DNA of 64,000 nt from a virus (IMGVR_UViG_3300027704_000009:62001-126000), one strand, 5' to 3'; positions 24,657-32,457 are shown, counted from the first letter of the stretch. Notes: generated by a model not told the origin, from the sequence alone. Numbers and translations are program-made.

Positions 24657-24782
24657 TTATAACTGATTGCCAATCTTTTCTTTAGTATATTCAGAGGCAG
24701 ACGTAATGTCTTTACCAACTCCTGCAACTGTTGAACAAGCACCTAACGTTAGGCAAACTAATAGTAATGTAAAGTATTTCAT
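24657..24782 (-). CDS. Entericidin-like small lipoprotein
   Basis: 41 residues. Signal peptide with lipobox LGAC (Cys16), then STVAGVGKDITSASEYTKEK, which matches the T.G.GkDI...g style of bacterial entericidin EcnA/EcnB lipoproteins. These are small cell-envelope lipoproteins linked to toxin/antidote or stress lysis in bacteria. A phage copy could act on the host envelope or block superinfection; this is inference. GGAG precedes the ATG, one base after the stop of the upstream gene. Confidence 0.65.
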   Translation of the reverse strand: MKYFTLLLVCLTLGACSTVAGVGKDITSASEYTKEKIGNQL

Positions 24783-24783
24783 T

Positions 24784-24930
24784 TTACTTCTCCTTGATAT
24801 AGTGATGGGGGTGAGCCTTTGGGCTCTGTTTAAAGATACTGTTCATATGTTTTTCTGCTTCTTGAACAGTATCAAATTCTGCGATGACGACCTCGTCTTC
24901 GACTTTGGGTGTGTAGATAACTTGCCACAT
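24784..24930 (-). CDS. Small hypothetical protein
   Basis: 48 residues: beta-like N-terminus (MWQVIYTPKVEDEVVIAEFD), a helix, and a His-rich end (KAHPHHYIKEK). Coupled to neighbours: it starts two bases after the upstream stop. No family recognised. Confidence 0.5.
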   Translation of the reverse strand: MWQVIYTPKVEDEVVIAEFDTVQEAEKHMNSIFKQSPKAHPHHYIKEK

Positions 24931-24932
24931 TT

Positions 24933-25256
24933 TTATTCTACCGGTGAAGATTGAATAAATGCTTTTTCAAGTTTCTCTTTTTGCAAGTCTCGTAGACGTT
25001 GCAATTTTTTAGCATTCTTAGGTGCTTGGACTTCCTTTTGAGCATAGTTTATTAACTGCTCTTCCTCTGGAGTAATGTCCTTTGCTTTCATACCAAACAG
25101 TTCACCAAAGTTACTTAAACGGTATCCCAGGTCAGACAGTGTATTAGCACGAACATCATCTTTTTCAATAAAGGATAAGTCCATTACATCTCTGCCAAAT
25201 GCTCTTACTTCCATTTCGTTGGAGGTTAAGTCGTAGATTGATTTAATCGGATTCAT
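24933..25256 (-). CDS. Hypothetical protein
   Basis: 107 residues, helical and charged, with a C-terminal Lys-rich coiled coil (KNAKKLQRLRDLQKEKLEK). No motif recognised. Early operon with the SprT-like protease upstream. Confidence 0.5.
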   Translation of the reverse strand: MNPIKSIYDLTSNEMEVRAFGRDVMDLSFIEKDDVRANTLSDLGYRLSNFGELFGMKAKDITPEEEQLINYAQKEVQAPKNAKKLQRLRDLQKEKLEKAFIQSSPVE

Positions 25257-25289
25257 AGATTTCTCTCTTTCGGTTGTGATTGATTGTTA

Positions 25290-25787
25290 TTATTGTTTGA
25301 TTTCGGCGTAGTCTTCGTTCTTTGTCCAAGGTTGCTTAGACAACTTGTTCTCTTGAGCCCAACGAACAAAGAGACCAATCTCTTTACCATGTGCTTCAAT
25401 TTCCCAAGGATAGTCGTAGTAGTTTGATTCTTTTTCTTCAAACATTTTACCACACCATCGAATTTTATCTGAGGTAGCAAGGTCAACCATTTCGCCTTTA
25501 GCAAATTGTTTAACGTGTACCATTTCGTGTGCAATAGTTTCCAACATTCTACGCATTCGTAGTTTGCTGTCTGCTCTAATAGAGAATTCACGTGGTCTCC
25601 AGTTGTTGTCTTCCCAACAAGAATCACCATACACTTCCTCCTTTTTCATTAAGTTCGGAACAAGTTGAATTTCTATTTCTATGTTTTTTTGGAGTCGCTT
25701 GGACATTAACAAGTCTGCACAGAATTTTGCTATAGACTCGGTGTAAGTTCTCTGGGTTTTGAACCCGCCTGTTACTGTTACTTTCAT
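25290..25787 (-). CDS. SprT-like zinc metalloprotease-like protein
   Basis: 165 residues. Zinc motif HEMVH at 87-91 (catalytic Glu88), with a likely third ligand in the later PWEIEAHGKE segment, about residues 126-135. This is the pattern of SprT-like/minigluzincin proteins. In cells the family includes DNA-protein crosslink proteases; the phage role is unknown. First gene behind the early promoter at 25822-25849. Confidence 0.7.
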   Translation of the reverse strand: MKVTVTGGFKTQRTYTESIAKFCADLLMSKRLQKNIEIEIQLVPNLMKKEEVYGDSCWEDNNWRPREFSIRADSKLRMRRMLETIAHEMVHVKQFAKGEMVDLATSDKIRWCGKMFEEKESNYYDYPWEIEAHGKEIGLFVRWAQENKLSKQPWTKNEDYAEIKQ

Positions 25788-25821
25788 GTCTGTTCTCTAT
25801 TGTATTTAACATCATTTAACT

Positions 25822-25849
25822 AATATAACATATATGCTTAATCTGTCAA
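25822..25849 (-). promoter_or_regulatory. Early sigma70-type promoter (TTGACA-16-TATATT)
   Basis: -35 at 25844-25849, -10 at 25822-25827, minus strand, for the operon 25787-24657. The AGTTAAA leader is partly kept. Confidence 0.7.
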
Positions 25850-25916
25850 CCTTTAAAAATCCTTCTAAATCAACGATTGTTAAAAATAGTAAGGAATCTT
25901 TTTTTAAGATTAATAA

Positions 25917-26375
25917 TTAAACTACCATATTATCCTTTCTTTTGCCTAGGAAGTCACCTTCCAAATACGTTTTAGCCATATGGCATAATACACACAATGT
26001 ATTAATATTATCCTGTGTATCTGCTCCACCATGACTTTTTAAGTGGATATGGTCACCATGCATTACGCCTCGCATGGCTCGATTTTGTATAAATGGGTCT
26101 TCATGGTTAAATCGTAGTGTATCTTCACGTGGATCATAACCGCAGGTTGTACATTCCCACCCTCTATAAAATGTATGTGGTCTTTCTGGCTTACCCATTC
26201 CACCATAAGCATTACATTCTAATTGATGTTCTCTGCATAGTACTTGACTACCAGGTCCTTCGAACATACTTAATTTGTTATCACAATCCTCTAACATACA
26301 ACACTTGTTCTTAAGTTGTTGTTCAGTTAGTACTGACGACGATTTAAACTTGTCTTTAGCAGGATCTCTTAACAT
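25917..26375 (-). CDS. HNH endonuclease-like protein
   Basis: 152 residues from the ATG at 26375. N-terminal Cys/His ligands (CCMLEDC..., LCREH), a central CTTCGYD knuckle and a C-terminal HNH-type core: GDHIHLKSHGGADTQDNINT, then LCVLCH. It would cut DNA, as a homing-type or defence-type nuclease. The ATG overlaps the stop of the ParB/DGQHR-like gene by one base (TAATG), so the two proteins are made together. Confidence 0.72.
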   Translation of the reverse strand: MLRDPAKDKFKSSSVLTEQQLKNKCCMLEDCDNKLSMFEGPGSQVLCREHQLECNAYGGMGKPERPHTFYRGWECTTCGYDPREDTLRFNHEDPFIQNRAMRGVMHGDHIHLKSHGGADTQDNINTLCVLCHMAKTYLEGDFLGKRKDNMVV

Positions 26376-27514
26376 TACCACAAGTCCTTTCCATCAACTG
26401 CAAACAAGTGTTTGTACTTTGGAGTTTTAAGTGTAGTACTTTTTTTCATTTGAGCAATAAGAAACGGAATACCAAAACGAGGTTCTGTAGTAAAACCTTT
26501 TAAACCATTTTCTGCGTATTCATCTGCGTTTGCTTGTGCATACCATGTTTCATATGATAGTTTTACTTTACTCCAGAATGAACCTGTTTCACTCCAATTT
26601 GCTTCAAAGTACTCTTTACAGAACAATGCAAAGTTTAATAGGTATTTGTCATCTACTTTAATACCATCTTTAAAACAAGCATCAAAGAATTCATATAGTA
26701 CCCTTGCTTCTTTGGCTTGTACAGGACGTTCTTCATTAATATATGTCCAATACTTTGCAAACATACGAGTAACATCAACGTCTTTACGTTTTGCTAAATT
26801 CTTTGTCATAATAGTATCTGCCAACAAAGTGAATGCACCTGCTTTGCGTTCGTCTCCAAACTTATCATGTGTAACAAACAATCCTGCTTCTTTAAGTATA
26901 TCGTTAATTTTAGCAGTGTCCTGCCAAATTTCATCATCACTTAAATCAACTTTAACACCGTATACCATTTGCTTGTAAGTATCGATAAAGTCTAGTTTCT
27001 CTTTTGCATCACCGTTAAGTAAAATAAAGTTACGTCTAATTTCCAACCTGTGTTTGATAGGATAAATGTTAACTGGGACCATTGCTTGTGCTTGTCTCTC
27101 ACCAAATACTTTTGTAAGTATAATGTAAAGTGCTATAGCAGTGTGTTGCCCGTCCCATGCAATATAGTTGTCTCCTTCTTTGTAAACTTGTATAGGCATT
27201 ACCATCGTTTGGCTAAAGTGATTTAGTATGCTTAAAACGTGACGCATATTAACAGGACGTTGCATTGTTGAGTCAATTAGTATTTTATTAAAATCTACAG
27301 GAATGGCTTCTACTAGACTTATGTCTGCAAAATCTTTCCATTTGTCCTTATTACGTCTTTTGAATTCTTCTACAACTGCTTCGAGTTGTGCTTGGAATTT
27401 AGGTGCTAGTAAGAATGCTTCGTCTATACGTTGTTGTAACGATACGAAGTGACTTTCTGTATGTTCATATTGTGCATTTACAATATCTGCGTGTGCAGTA
27501 AATGGTGTACTCAT
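26375..27514 (-). CDS. ParB/DGQHR-like protein
   Basis: 379 residues from the ATG at 27514, chosen over an in-frame ATG 24 bases upstream because GAGGAAAA precedes it. Residues about 115-140 hold the motif AWDGQHTAIALY, close to the DGQHR signature of DndB-like and ParB-like nuclease/CTPase folds; MRHVLSILNHFS precedes it. The C-terminal 200 residues are helical and unrecognised. Paired with an HNH protein. It could be a DNA-binding, modification-sensing or nuclease partner; function not proven. Confidence 0.6.
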   Translation of the reverse strand: MSTPFTAHADIVNAQYEHTESHFVSLQQRIDEAFLLAPKFQAQLEAVVEEFKRRNKDKWKDFADISLVEAIPVDFNKILIDSTMQRPVNMRHVLSILNHFSQTMVMPIQVYKEGDNYIAWDGQHTAIALYIILTKVFGERQAQAMVPVNIYPIKHRLEIRRNFILLNGDAKEKLDFIDTYKQMVYGVKVDLSDDEIWQDTAKINDILKEAGLFVTHDKFGDERKAGAFTLLADTIMTKNLAKRKDVDVTRMFAKYWTYINEERPVQAKEARVLYEFFDACFKDGIKVDDKYLLNFALFCKEYFEANWSETGSFWSKVKLSYETWYAQANADEYAENGLKGFTTEPRFGIPFLIAQMKKSTTLKTPKYKHLFAVDGKDLW

Positions 27515-27570
27515 TATATTTTCCTCTGTTATCGGCATATCCAGCCTAAGGTTTATTAACTTATAATACT

Positions 27571-27598
27571 ATAATAGCATCTTTACTCAAAGTGTCAA
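27571..27598 (-). promoter_or_regulatory. Early sigma70-type promoter (TTGACA-16-TATTAT)
   Basis: -35 at 27593-27598, -10 at 27571-27576, minus strand, followed by TATAAGTTAATAAACC. It drives the DGQHR/HNH gene pair. Confidence 0.7.
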
Positions 27599-27771
27599 TC
27601 GAAAAAATTACCTAATACCCAAACATACTTTGTATCAGATACTTGATCCCATCTTCCGTCTTTCCAATTTGGCCACAATATAGACCTATTAGCATCTTCC
27701 ATTACATCAAGCCCATTTTCTGCTTTTGCAGTAAACGTTTTGCCCATTGCTTCAAATATAAATGTTTTCAT
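27595..27771 (-). CDS. Small hypothetical protein
   Basis: 58 residues, beginning MKTFIFEAMGKTFTAKAENG and then Trp-rich (ILWPNWKDGRWDQV). AAGGATT ribosome-binding site and its own early promoter. The stop overlaps the -35 of the next promoter. Function unknown. Confidence 0.55.
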   Translation of the reverse strand: MKTFIFEAMGKTFTAKAENGLDVMEDANRSILWPNWKDGRWDQVSDTKYVWVLGNFFD

Positions 27772-27801
27772 AATGTAATCCTTTTATTTAAGTTATACTA
27801 T

Positions 27802-27829
27802 ATAATAACACATCTAGCCATATTGTCAA
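27802..27829 (-). promoter_or_regulatory. Early promoter-leader unit (TTGACA-16-TATTAT)
   Basis: -35 at 27824-27829, -10 at 27802-27807, minus strand, with leader TATAACTTAAATAAAAGGA. Confidence 0.7.
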
Positions 27830-27860
27830 CCTAAAAAGACAGGGTTTTTTGCTGTTTTTA

Positions 27861-27868
27861 GGTAAATA
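27861..27868 (+). promoter_or_regulatory. T4-type late promoter box on the plus strand (GGTAAATA)
   Basis: GGTAAATAC on the plus strand, 31 bases before the ATG at 27900, with GAGGAAAA between. Divergent from the early promoter at 27802. Confidence 0.45.
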
Positions 27869-27899
27869 CACTGAAGGGCATTCATAACGAGGAAAACCG

Positions 27900-28319
27900 A
27901 TGGAATTGAAAAAAGTATTTACATGGCTCCCTATTGCCCTTGCATTAATAGGTTCTCTTTACACAGGTATAAATGTTGTATCCACATTAAACAACACTAT
28001 TGCCGCACATACTATACTTCTAAGTGAACATACTCAAAAGATTGCATCTGTTGACGAGAAGTACGGTATAGAGATAAAAAATCTAACACAAAAATACAAC
28101 GAAGCACGTGAAGAACTTGTTATACAAATGACAGATGCATTCTCACGAATTACTGAAATTAGAGTTAAAACAGAAGCCCTTAGAGATGGATCATACAAAA
28201 TGGCTAGTCAGGCAGAGCTAAGAGCATTAGAAGATAGTTATTACAAATTAAGTGATTCACTTAATCAACTCACGTATGATATTAAAGATTTAAAACGTGA
28301 ACTGACAGGTGGTTACTAA
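27900..28319 (+). CDS. Membrane-anchored coiled-coil protein
   Basis: 139 residues. N-terminal membrane helix (about 9-29, WLPIALALIGSLYTGINVV), then a long coiled coil to the C-terminus. The layout is like inner-membrane spanins or envelope-spanning superinfection proteins. GAGGAAAA ribosome-binding site. Its TAATG stop/start overlap couples it to the next gene, which is exported. Confidence 0.6.
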   Translation: MELKKVFTWLPIALALIGSLYTGINVVSTLNNTIAAHTILLSEHTQKIASVDEKYGIEIKNLTQKYNEAREELVIQMTDAFSRITEIRVKTEALRDGSYKMASQAELRALEDSYYKLSDSLNQLTYDIKDLKRELTGGY

Positions 28320-28333
28320 TGGAGGGTGCAAGG

Positions 28334-28840
28334 ATGGACTTACGATTTACATTTTTACTACTGGCGGCTTTGGCTTTATTTGCATTTTTTGTTAGCCCTG
28401 CTCATGCAAGAAACGATTACTTAAACTCTGATCAACATTGTAGTGGTGCTAGATTAGAACCTTACATAGAATATTCTAAGACAGACAATAATGGTACAGG
28501 TACATCTAATAGTGGATACGACGATAACAGAGGCACTATTGGATTAAGATTAAGCATACCTTTACAAAGTACTTGTACAAAACGATACAGAGGTATTGTA
28601 ACAGAAAATGCCGCAATAAGACAGCAATTAGAATTGTTGAAAATGTGTGGTAGATACAAAGGACTTGAACTAGGACCCGACTTTAAAGAACTTAAACACA
28701 AGTGTAGTCAAGTATGGAAATCAGACGAGTTAAGAAAAAAACAAGATATTGCTGATGAAGAAGTTAAAGATAAAAGAATTAAAGAACTAGAACGCAAGTT
28801 AAAAGCAAACGAAGATAAGAAACGCAAAACACAAGATTAA
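28334..28840 (+). CDS. Secreted protein with C-terminal coiled coil
   Basis: 168 residues from the ATG at 28334 (GGAGG 8 bases upstream; a possible ATG at 28319 overlaps the previous stop). Signal peptide with hydrophobic core LLLAALALFAFFVS and cleavage after AHA. The mature N-half has Cys and Gly/Asn-rich segments with GLRLSIPLQ-like strands; the C-terminus is a very charged Lys/Glu coiled coil. Together with the upstream membrane protein it may form a periplasmic pair. Function unknown. Confidence 0.6.
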   Translation: MDLRFTFLLLAALALFAFFVSPAHARNDYLNSDQHCSGARLEPYIEYSKTDNNGTGTSNSGYDDNRGTIGLRLSIPLQSTCTKRYRGIVTENAAIRQQLELLKMCGRYKGLELGPDFKELKHKCSQVWKSDELRKKQDIADEEVKDKRIKELERKLKANEDKKRKTQD

Positions 28841-28849
28841 TAACTCATA

Positions 28850-28890
28850 AAAAAACCCAGTACACTTAATTGTATACTGGGTTTCTTTTT
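28850..28890. terminator. Bidirectional intrinsic terminator
   Basis: AAAAAAACCCAGTACA, loop, then GTATACTGGGTTTCTTTTT: a roughly 10-base-pair stem with A and T runs on both sides, between the plus-strand pair and the convergent outer-membrane protein gene. Confidence 0.8.
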
Positions 28891-28903
28891 GGCTGTATTA
28901 TAG

Positions 28904-29509
28904 TTAGAAACTAATTGTAAGTCCTACTGCTAATTCCTTGTCTTCAAGGTCAAAGCTCTTAGAACGGTCTTCAACAATAGATGCCTTTACTGACATAGTA
29001 TCAGTCATTGCAAATGAGGCACCATATTCTAAATAAGAGTCATTACGATCAAAGTCTAATGCATCATTAGAGTCTGCTTTCCAATCAAAGCCTGCTTCTG
29101 CGAATGGAGAAATTCTACCAAACGTTTTTGTTACACCTACATAAGGTGAAGCAGTGATTGTTTCTTGTGTTAAACTATCACCCCATTTGTAAGCCAAGCC
29201 TGCACCGACATATGTATCTAACAACGGAGCAATATCAACGCCACCACCGATTGGGAAGTTTAATTGCTTACTTGCTTTTAATTGCCAGTCTGTTACACTA
29301 CCGTTTTGGAAGTATGTTACACTAGCATCTACAGGGCCAACTGTTGTACCAAAGGCAAATTGATTAGCACCTGTCTCAGGAGTCTTTACTGAGATTGAAT
29401 AGTCTTCTGAAACTGCTGTAAGTTTCATAGTACCATTATCGTAGTTTTCAGCAAATGCTGATGTTGCCATCAGTGTTAGTGCCGTTACTACTGTCATCAT
29501 TTTTTTCAT
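28904..29509 (-). CDS. Outer-membrane beta-barrel protein
   Basis: 201 residues from the ATG at 29509 (AAAGGA 7 bases upstream). Signal peptide MKKMMTVVTALTLMATSAFA with cleavage before EN. The mature part consists of alternating strands and ends in a terminal Phe (LTISF), the signal read by the BAM complex. About 8 strands are likely. In a phage, such a protein could alter the host surface, for example to exclude superinfection, or be carried on the virion. Function is inference. Confidence 0.7.
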   Translation of the reverse strand: MKKMMTVVTALTLMATSAFAENYDNGTMKLTAVSEDYSISVKTPETGANQFAFGTTVGPVDASVTYFQNGSVTDWQLKASKQLNFPIGGGVDIAPLLDTYVGAGLAYKWGDSLTQETITASPYVGVTKTFGRISPFAEAGFDWKADSNDALDFDRNDSYLEYGASFAMTDTMSVKASIVEDRSKSFDLEDKELAVGLTISF

Positions 29510-29566
29510 ATTGTTTCCTTTAATTATGAATAATTGCAACTCTTATGTAGAGTCACAGTAACATCA

Positions 29567-29594
29567 CAAGTACAGACACCCTTCGGTGCCTGTA
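29567..29594 (-). terminator. Weak hairpin downstream of the clamp-loader gene
   Basis: ACAGGCACC and GGTGTCTGT on the minus strand form a stem with one mismatch around a short loop. No T run follows, so termination is uncertain. Confidence 0.3.
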
Positions 29595-29623
29595 ATTGTA
29601 AATTCTATATAGGTTGTCTTAGA

Positions 29624-30541
29624 TTAAATCTGAGATAACTCAACCAATGTTGCTGAAAGATTGATCTCGGGGTCACTTACTAAACTGTGATTAACTAGTC
29701 CAGTTCGTATAGTTAAGATTGCCTTGTCTTGTCCTTCTTCGGTGTCACTCCAAAGTTCTAAGTTGTCATACATCCAACGGAATAAGTCTTCCATTTCGTC
29801 TGCTCTTACTTGGCTTGTTAATAGTTTCCTTGCTTCGCGGATCTTACCCGCTTTAAACATATCTACCATTGCAAGTTTATAATCAGCAGTAGTATTCTCA
29901 CTTTGTTTTGGGCTTTGTAGCTCACCATCGACAGTATTCATCTGACATAAGTTTAAACTCTTACGCAAGTCTGGATATGTCGCCTTAACGTAACTATCTA
30001 GTACATCTAACTCAAACTTTACGTTCTCGTCAATCATAACCTTTGCCAAACGTGCAGTAAATTCAGTTGAATCAATCTTATCTATATGAAAGCCTTGACA
30101 CCTTGAATGTAATGCAGGTATAACTCTATTAGGATAGTTACACGTTAAAATAAATCTAGCAGTACTGGCATATGTTTCCATAACACCACGTAATGCCGCT
30201 TGACCATTTGGACTAATATAGTCCGCCTCGTCTAGTAGTACAACCTTAAACTCTCCAAAAGGCATTGTTTGTACAAAGCCAGTTATTTTGTCACGGATTG
30301 TGTCTACTGAGTTTTCCCTACTAGCATTAATTTCTAAAACATCATACTCGTCGATGTTTAGTGCCTTAATAAGGATTTTTGCTAAAGTAGTTTTGCCGAC
30401 ACCAGGTGCACCACTAAAAAGTAAGTGCGGTATGGCGCCAGACAAAACCCAAGATTCAACTTGTTTCTTTTGTGCTTCGTCACGAAACACATAATTCCCT
30501 ACAGTCGAGGGTCTATATTTTTCTGTCCATAATTCTTTCAT
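29624..30541 (-). CDS. gp44: Sliding-clamp loader large-ATPase subunit (T4 gp44-like, RFC small subunit)
   Basis: 305 residues, close to T4 gp44. Opening TEKYRPSTVGNYVF, Walker A GAPGVGKT at 44-51, Walker B LLDEAD at 102-107, and the SRC motif at 146-148 (LHSRCQG). It loads the phage sliding clamp on primer-template DNA by ATP hydrolysis, in a complex with a gp62-like subunit not seen here. A sigma70-type promoter at 30575-30603 suggests early expression. Confidence 0.9.
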   Translation of the reverse strand: MKELWTEKYRPSTVGNYVFRDEAQKKQVESWVLSGAIPHLLFSGAPGVGKTTLAKILIKALNIDEYDVLEINASRENSVDTIRDKITGFVQTMPFGEFKVVLLDEADYISPNGQAALRGVMETYASTARFILTCNYPNRVIPALHSRCQGFHIDKIDSTEFTARLAKVMIDENVKFELDVLDSYVKATYPDLRKSLNLCQMNTVDGELQSPKQSENTTADYKLAMVDMFKAGKIREARKLLTSQVRADEMEDLFRWMYDNLELWSDTEEGQDKAILTIRTGLVNHSLVSDPEINLSATLVELSQI

Positions 30542-30574
30542 TTCACGCCTGTCTCATTTAAGTAGTTGAATTAC

Positions 30575-30603
30575 AGTATATGCTATATTTGTGATGAAGT
30601 CAA
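30575..30603 (-). promoter_or_regulatory. Sigma70-type promoter (TTGACT-17-TATACT)
   Basis: -35 at 30598-30603, -10 at 30575-30580, minus strand, before the clamp-loader gene. Confidence 0.65.
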
Positions 30604-30623
30604 GAACTATTTAAAAATCTTTA

Positions 30624-30878
30624 TTATATAGTTACTTTTTCGATTTTAGTTACTGTAAACGCTTTGTCGGTAGTATTTGGGAAGAAAGCCTGAAATTGAG
30701 CTTCATCTTCAAATATGATTGTTCTACGAACACCAGTATTACCTTGCATTTCAAAGTTAATTGAAGTACAACCTGGGTTAGTACTACCACAAGGTCCGTG
30801 TTCTGACATGAACTGTACCGTGTTGTCGTATGTGTTTGCGTTGTTAGTTACTAAGTCTGCTATATGTCTTATTGCCAT
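30624..30878 (-). CDS. Hypothetical small protein
   Basis: 84 residues, mixed, with CGSTNPGC in the middle and a beta-like C-terminus. No motif recognised. AGGAG ribosome-binding site. A late box lies 75 bases upstream, so it may be late. Confidence 0.5.
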   Translation of the reverse strand: MAIRHIADLVTNNANTYDNTVQFMSEHGPCGSTNPGCTSINFEMQGNTGVRRTIIFEDEAQFQAFFPNTTDKAFTVTKIEKVTI

Positions 30879-30952
30879 GATATTATTCTCCTAAGATCCT
30901 TCTAGTATTTCTACCTCGAGGCGTATAGTTTATTGTACTAAATTGTACAGTG

Positions 30953-31384
30953 TTATTTATCAAAAGCCTTTAATGCATCTGAAACTTTACCAGGTCGTTT
31001 AGCAGGCATACTATCAGTATGACTTGAATGATCACTTTGATCTGTATCTGATACTAGCAGTAGTGCGTCTGGATCTACTCTACGAATTTTAAATTGCTCG
31101 CCGTTGGGTAATTCGACCATTACGCCACGTGTCCATCTACCATGTTCAACATATACCCATTGACCAGGCTTTAAGTTGTCTTTGTTTTTAGGACCTACTG
31201 CATAAATTTCAGCCCAACGTGGTCGAACGCCTTCTGATTTTCCGTCATCACTTCGTAGGATAATACCGCCTTGTGTTTTGCGTTCTTCGAAGTTCATATC
31301 TTTAACTAGTACGTTTTCATGTAATGCCCTTACGGACTCTATCTTATATACGCCTTGGTATGATGGTGCGTGATTTACTTGCAT
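30953..31384 (-). CDS. GroES-like co-chaperonin
   Basis: 143 residues from the ATG at 31384, the first codon after the upstream stop; longer readings overlap the neighbour in another frame without support. The Cpn10-type core is visible: LHENVLVKDMNFEERKTQGG, then WAEIYAVGP and a GQWVYVEHGRW strand, ending in a Ser/Asp-rich tail. The mobile-loop/GGI pattern (TQGGIIL) matches GroES. It would cap host GroEL to fold the phage capsid protein, as T4 gp31 does; the late context fits. Confidence 0.75.
   Translation of the reverse strand: MQVNHAPSYQGVYKIESVRALHENVLVKDMNFEERKTQGGIILRSDDGKSEGVRPRWAEIYAVGPKNKDNLKPGQWVYVEHGRWTRGVMVELPNGEQFKIRRVDPDALLLVSDTDQSDHSSHTDSMPAKRPGKVSDALKAFDK
30954..30961 (-). 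promoter_or_regulatory. T4-type late promoter box (GATAAATA)
   Basis: GATAAATAA on the minus strand, overlapping the 3' end of the GroES-like gene and facing the 30878 gene. Confidence 0.4.
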
Positions 31385-31385
31385 A

Positions 31386-31913
31386 TTATATTCTTTTAAT
31401 CCCTTTTTTGGATCTTGCTTTTTGTTTCGGAGTTTGCTCCATCGGAACACTCACTGATTTAGTCGAAGCAAGTGCATCTGCAATACCTTTAGTAGACGTC
31501 TTTTCAACATCTTCAGGTCTTACAAAGTTACCATCTTCGTCTTCTACCCAATCGTCTTCAGACGCTGGTTCATCTAATGGTCCTGTCGGATCATCTTCGA
31601 TTATTTTGTTTGCTTCTGGTGTTGGTGCTGGTGGAATTTCTTCTTGCGGCTGTTGAGAAACAGGAGCAATATTTTCGCCCTCAATGTTAGGATCTCTAGG
31701 CATACCTGTATCTTCTGGTATAACAGATCCTTTAACGTCATAATGTTCTTTCATAACGTCATCTCTAGTTTTAAGAATTTTTCCGCCTGGGCCTAATTGG
31801 TCGCCACGTGCATTTACACGCATATTGCCAACTGCGATAATCGTTTCATTTTTTAAACCTAATGTTTCGATATCAACCATTTTGCCATTTGCAGTTCTGT
31901 ATGACTTTGCCAT
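31386..31913 (-). CDS. Virion-type protein of marine T4-like phages
   Basis: 175 residues. N-terminal beta segment with NMRVNARGDQLGPGGKI, then a Pro/Glu/Asp-rich low-complexity region and a basic C-terminus. From memory this N-terminal block recurs in marine T4-like phages; role unknown, likely structural. A late box and GGAG precede the start. Confidence 0.6.
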   Translation of the reverse strand: MAKSYRTANGKMVDIETLGLKNETIIAVGNMRVNARGDQLGPGGKILKTRDDVMKEHYDVKGSVIPEDTGMPRDPNIEGENIAPVSQQPQEEIPPAPTPEANKIIEDDPTGPLDEPASEDDWVEDEDGNFVRPEDVEKTSTKGIADALASTKSVSVPMEQTPKQKARSKKGIKRI

Positions 31914-31941
31914 ATTTTTATCTCCAATTATATACTACTAT

Positions 31942-31949
31942 TATTTATC
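31942..31949 (-). promoter_or_regulatory. T4-type late promoter box (GATAAATA)
   Basis: GATAAATAA on the minus strand, 28 bases before the ATG at 31913 and overlapping the end of the DnaE-like fragment gene. Confidence 0.55.
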
Positions 31950-32457
31950 TAAGGAACTCACCTACGTCTAAATCATAGTACATACTATTAACTTTGTGGA
32001 CGCCTAGTTTGTATAAAACAAAACTTGATACACTGGAACCACGTCCTAATCCCATTACTGTATTGTTTTTTCTCATAGTTTCAACAAAATACTTTAAAAA
32101 TCTTAATAAGTTTAGTAAATTACGTTCTTGAAACATTAGTAGTTCTGTACCAACTCTTTGTAGTTCAGCATCATTATCACACTGTACTAATAACCATTCA
32201 CATATATCGAACTCTGCATATTCTTTTGGCATATTCCAAATGCTTTGATTCTCTTTATCAAAATCTTCTATAGATATCTTAGGAGGTTCAATGCTATGTA
32301 ATCGCGGACCTTCACTATAAAGTTTATCCGCACTATTATTATAAGTATCCGGATCAGTTACATTGAACTTGCCAATGTCTAGTTTAGGATTCTTATATAA
32401 TGCTTCAAATAACTCTAATTCGTTATGGTAAACAATACCGTATTCGTCTGTGTGCAT
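31945..32457 (-). CDS. DnaE (PolC-family) alpha-subunit-like fragment
   Basis: 170 residues from the ATG at 32457, which has GGAAAG 6 bases upstream; an ATG 12 bases earlier also exists. The last 37 residues match the bacterial Pol III alpha palm segment: GLGRGSSVSSF, then YKLGVHKVNSMYYDLDVGEF. In DnaE this is followed by the catalytic PDFD(x)DF, which is absent because the protein ends there. The N-terminal 130 residues are unrelated to the polymerase as far as seen. Probably not a polymerase; perhaps a nucleotide-binding or decoy role. A sigma70-type promoter lies upstream. Confidence 0.6.
   Translation of the reverse strand: MHTDEYGIVYHNELELFEALYKNPKLDIGKFNVTDPDTYNNSADKLYSEGPRLHSIEPPKISIEDFDKENQSIWNMPKEYAEFDICEWLLVQCDNDAELQRVGTELLMFQERNLLNLLRFLKYFVETMRKNNTVMGLGRGSSVSSFVLYKLGVHKVNSMYYDLDVGEFLR

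Noticed and set aside
31945-32457. Calling this gene a DNA polymerase
   Set aside because: Only the GRGSS segment is present; the catalytic aspartates and the rest of the enzyme are missing.
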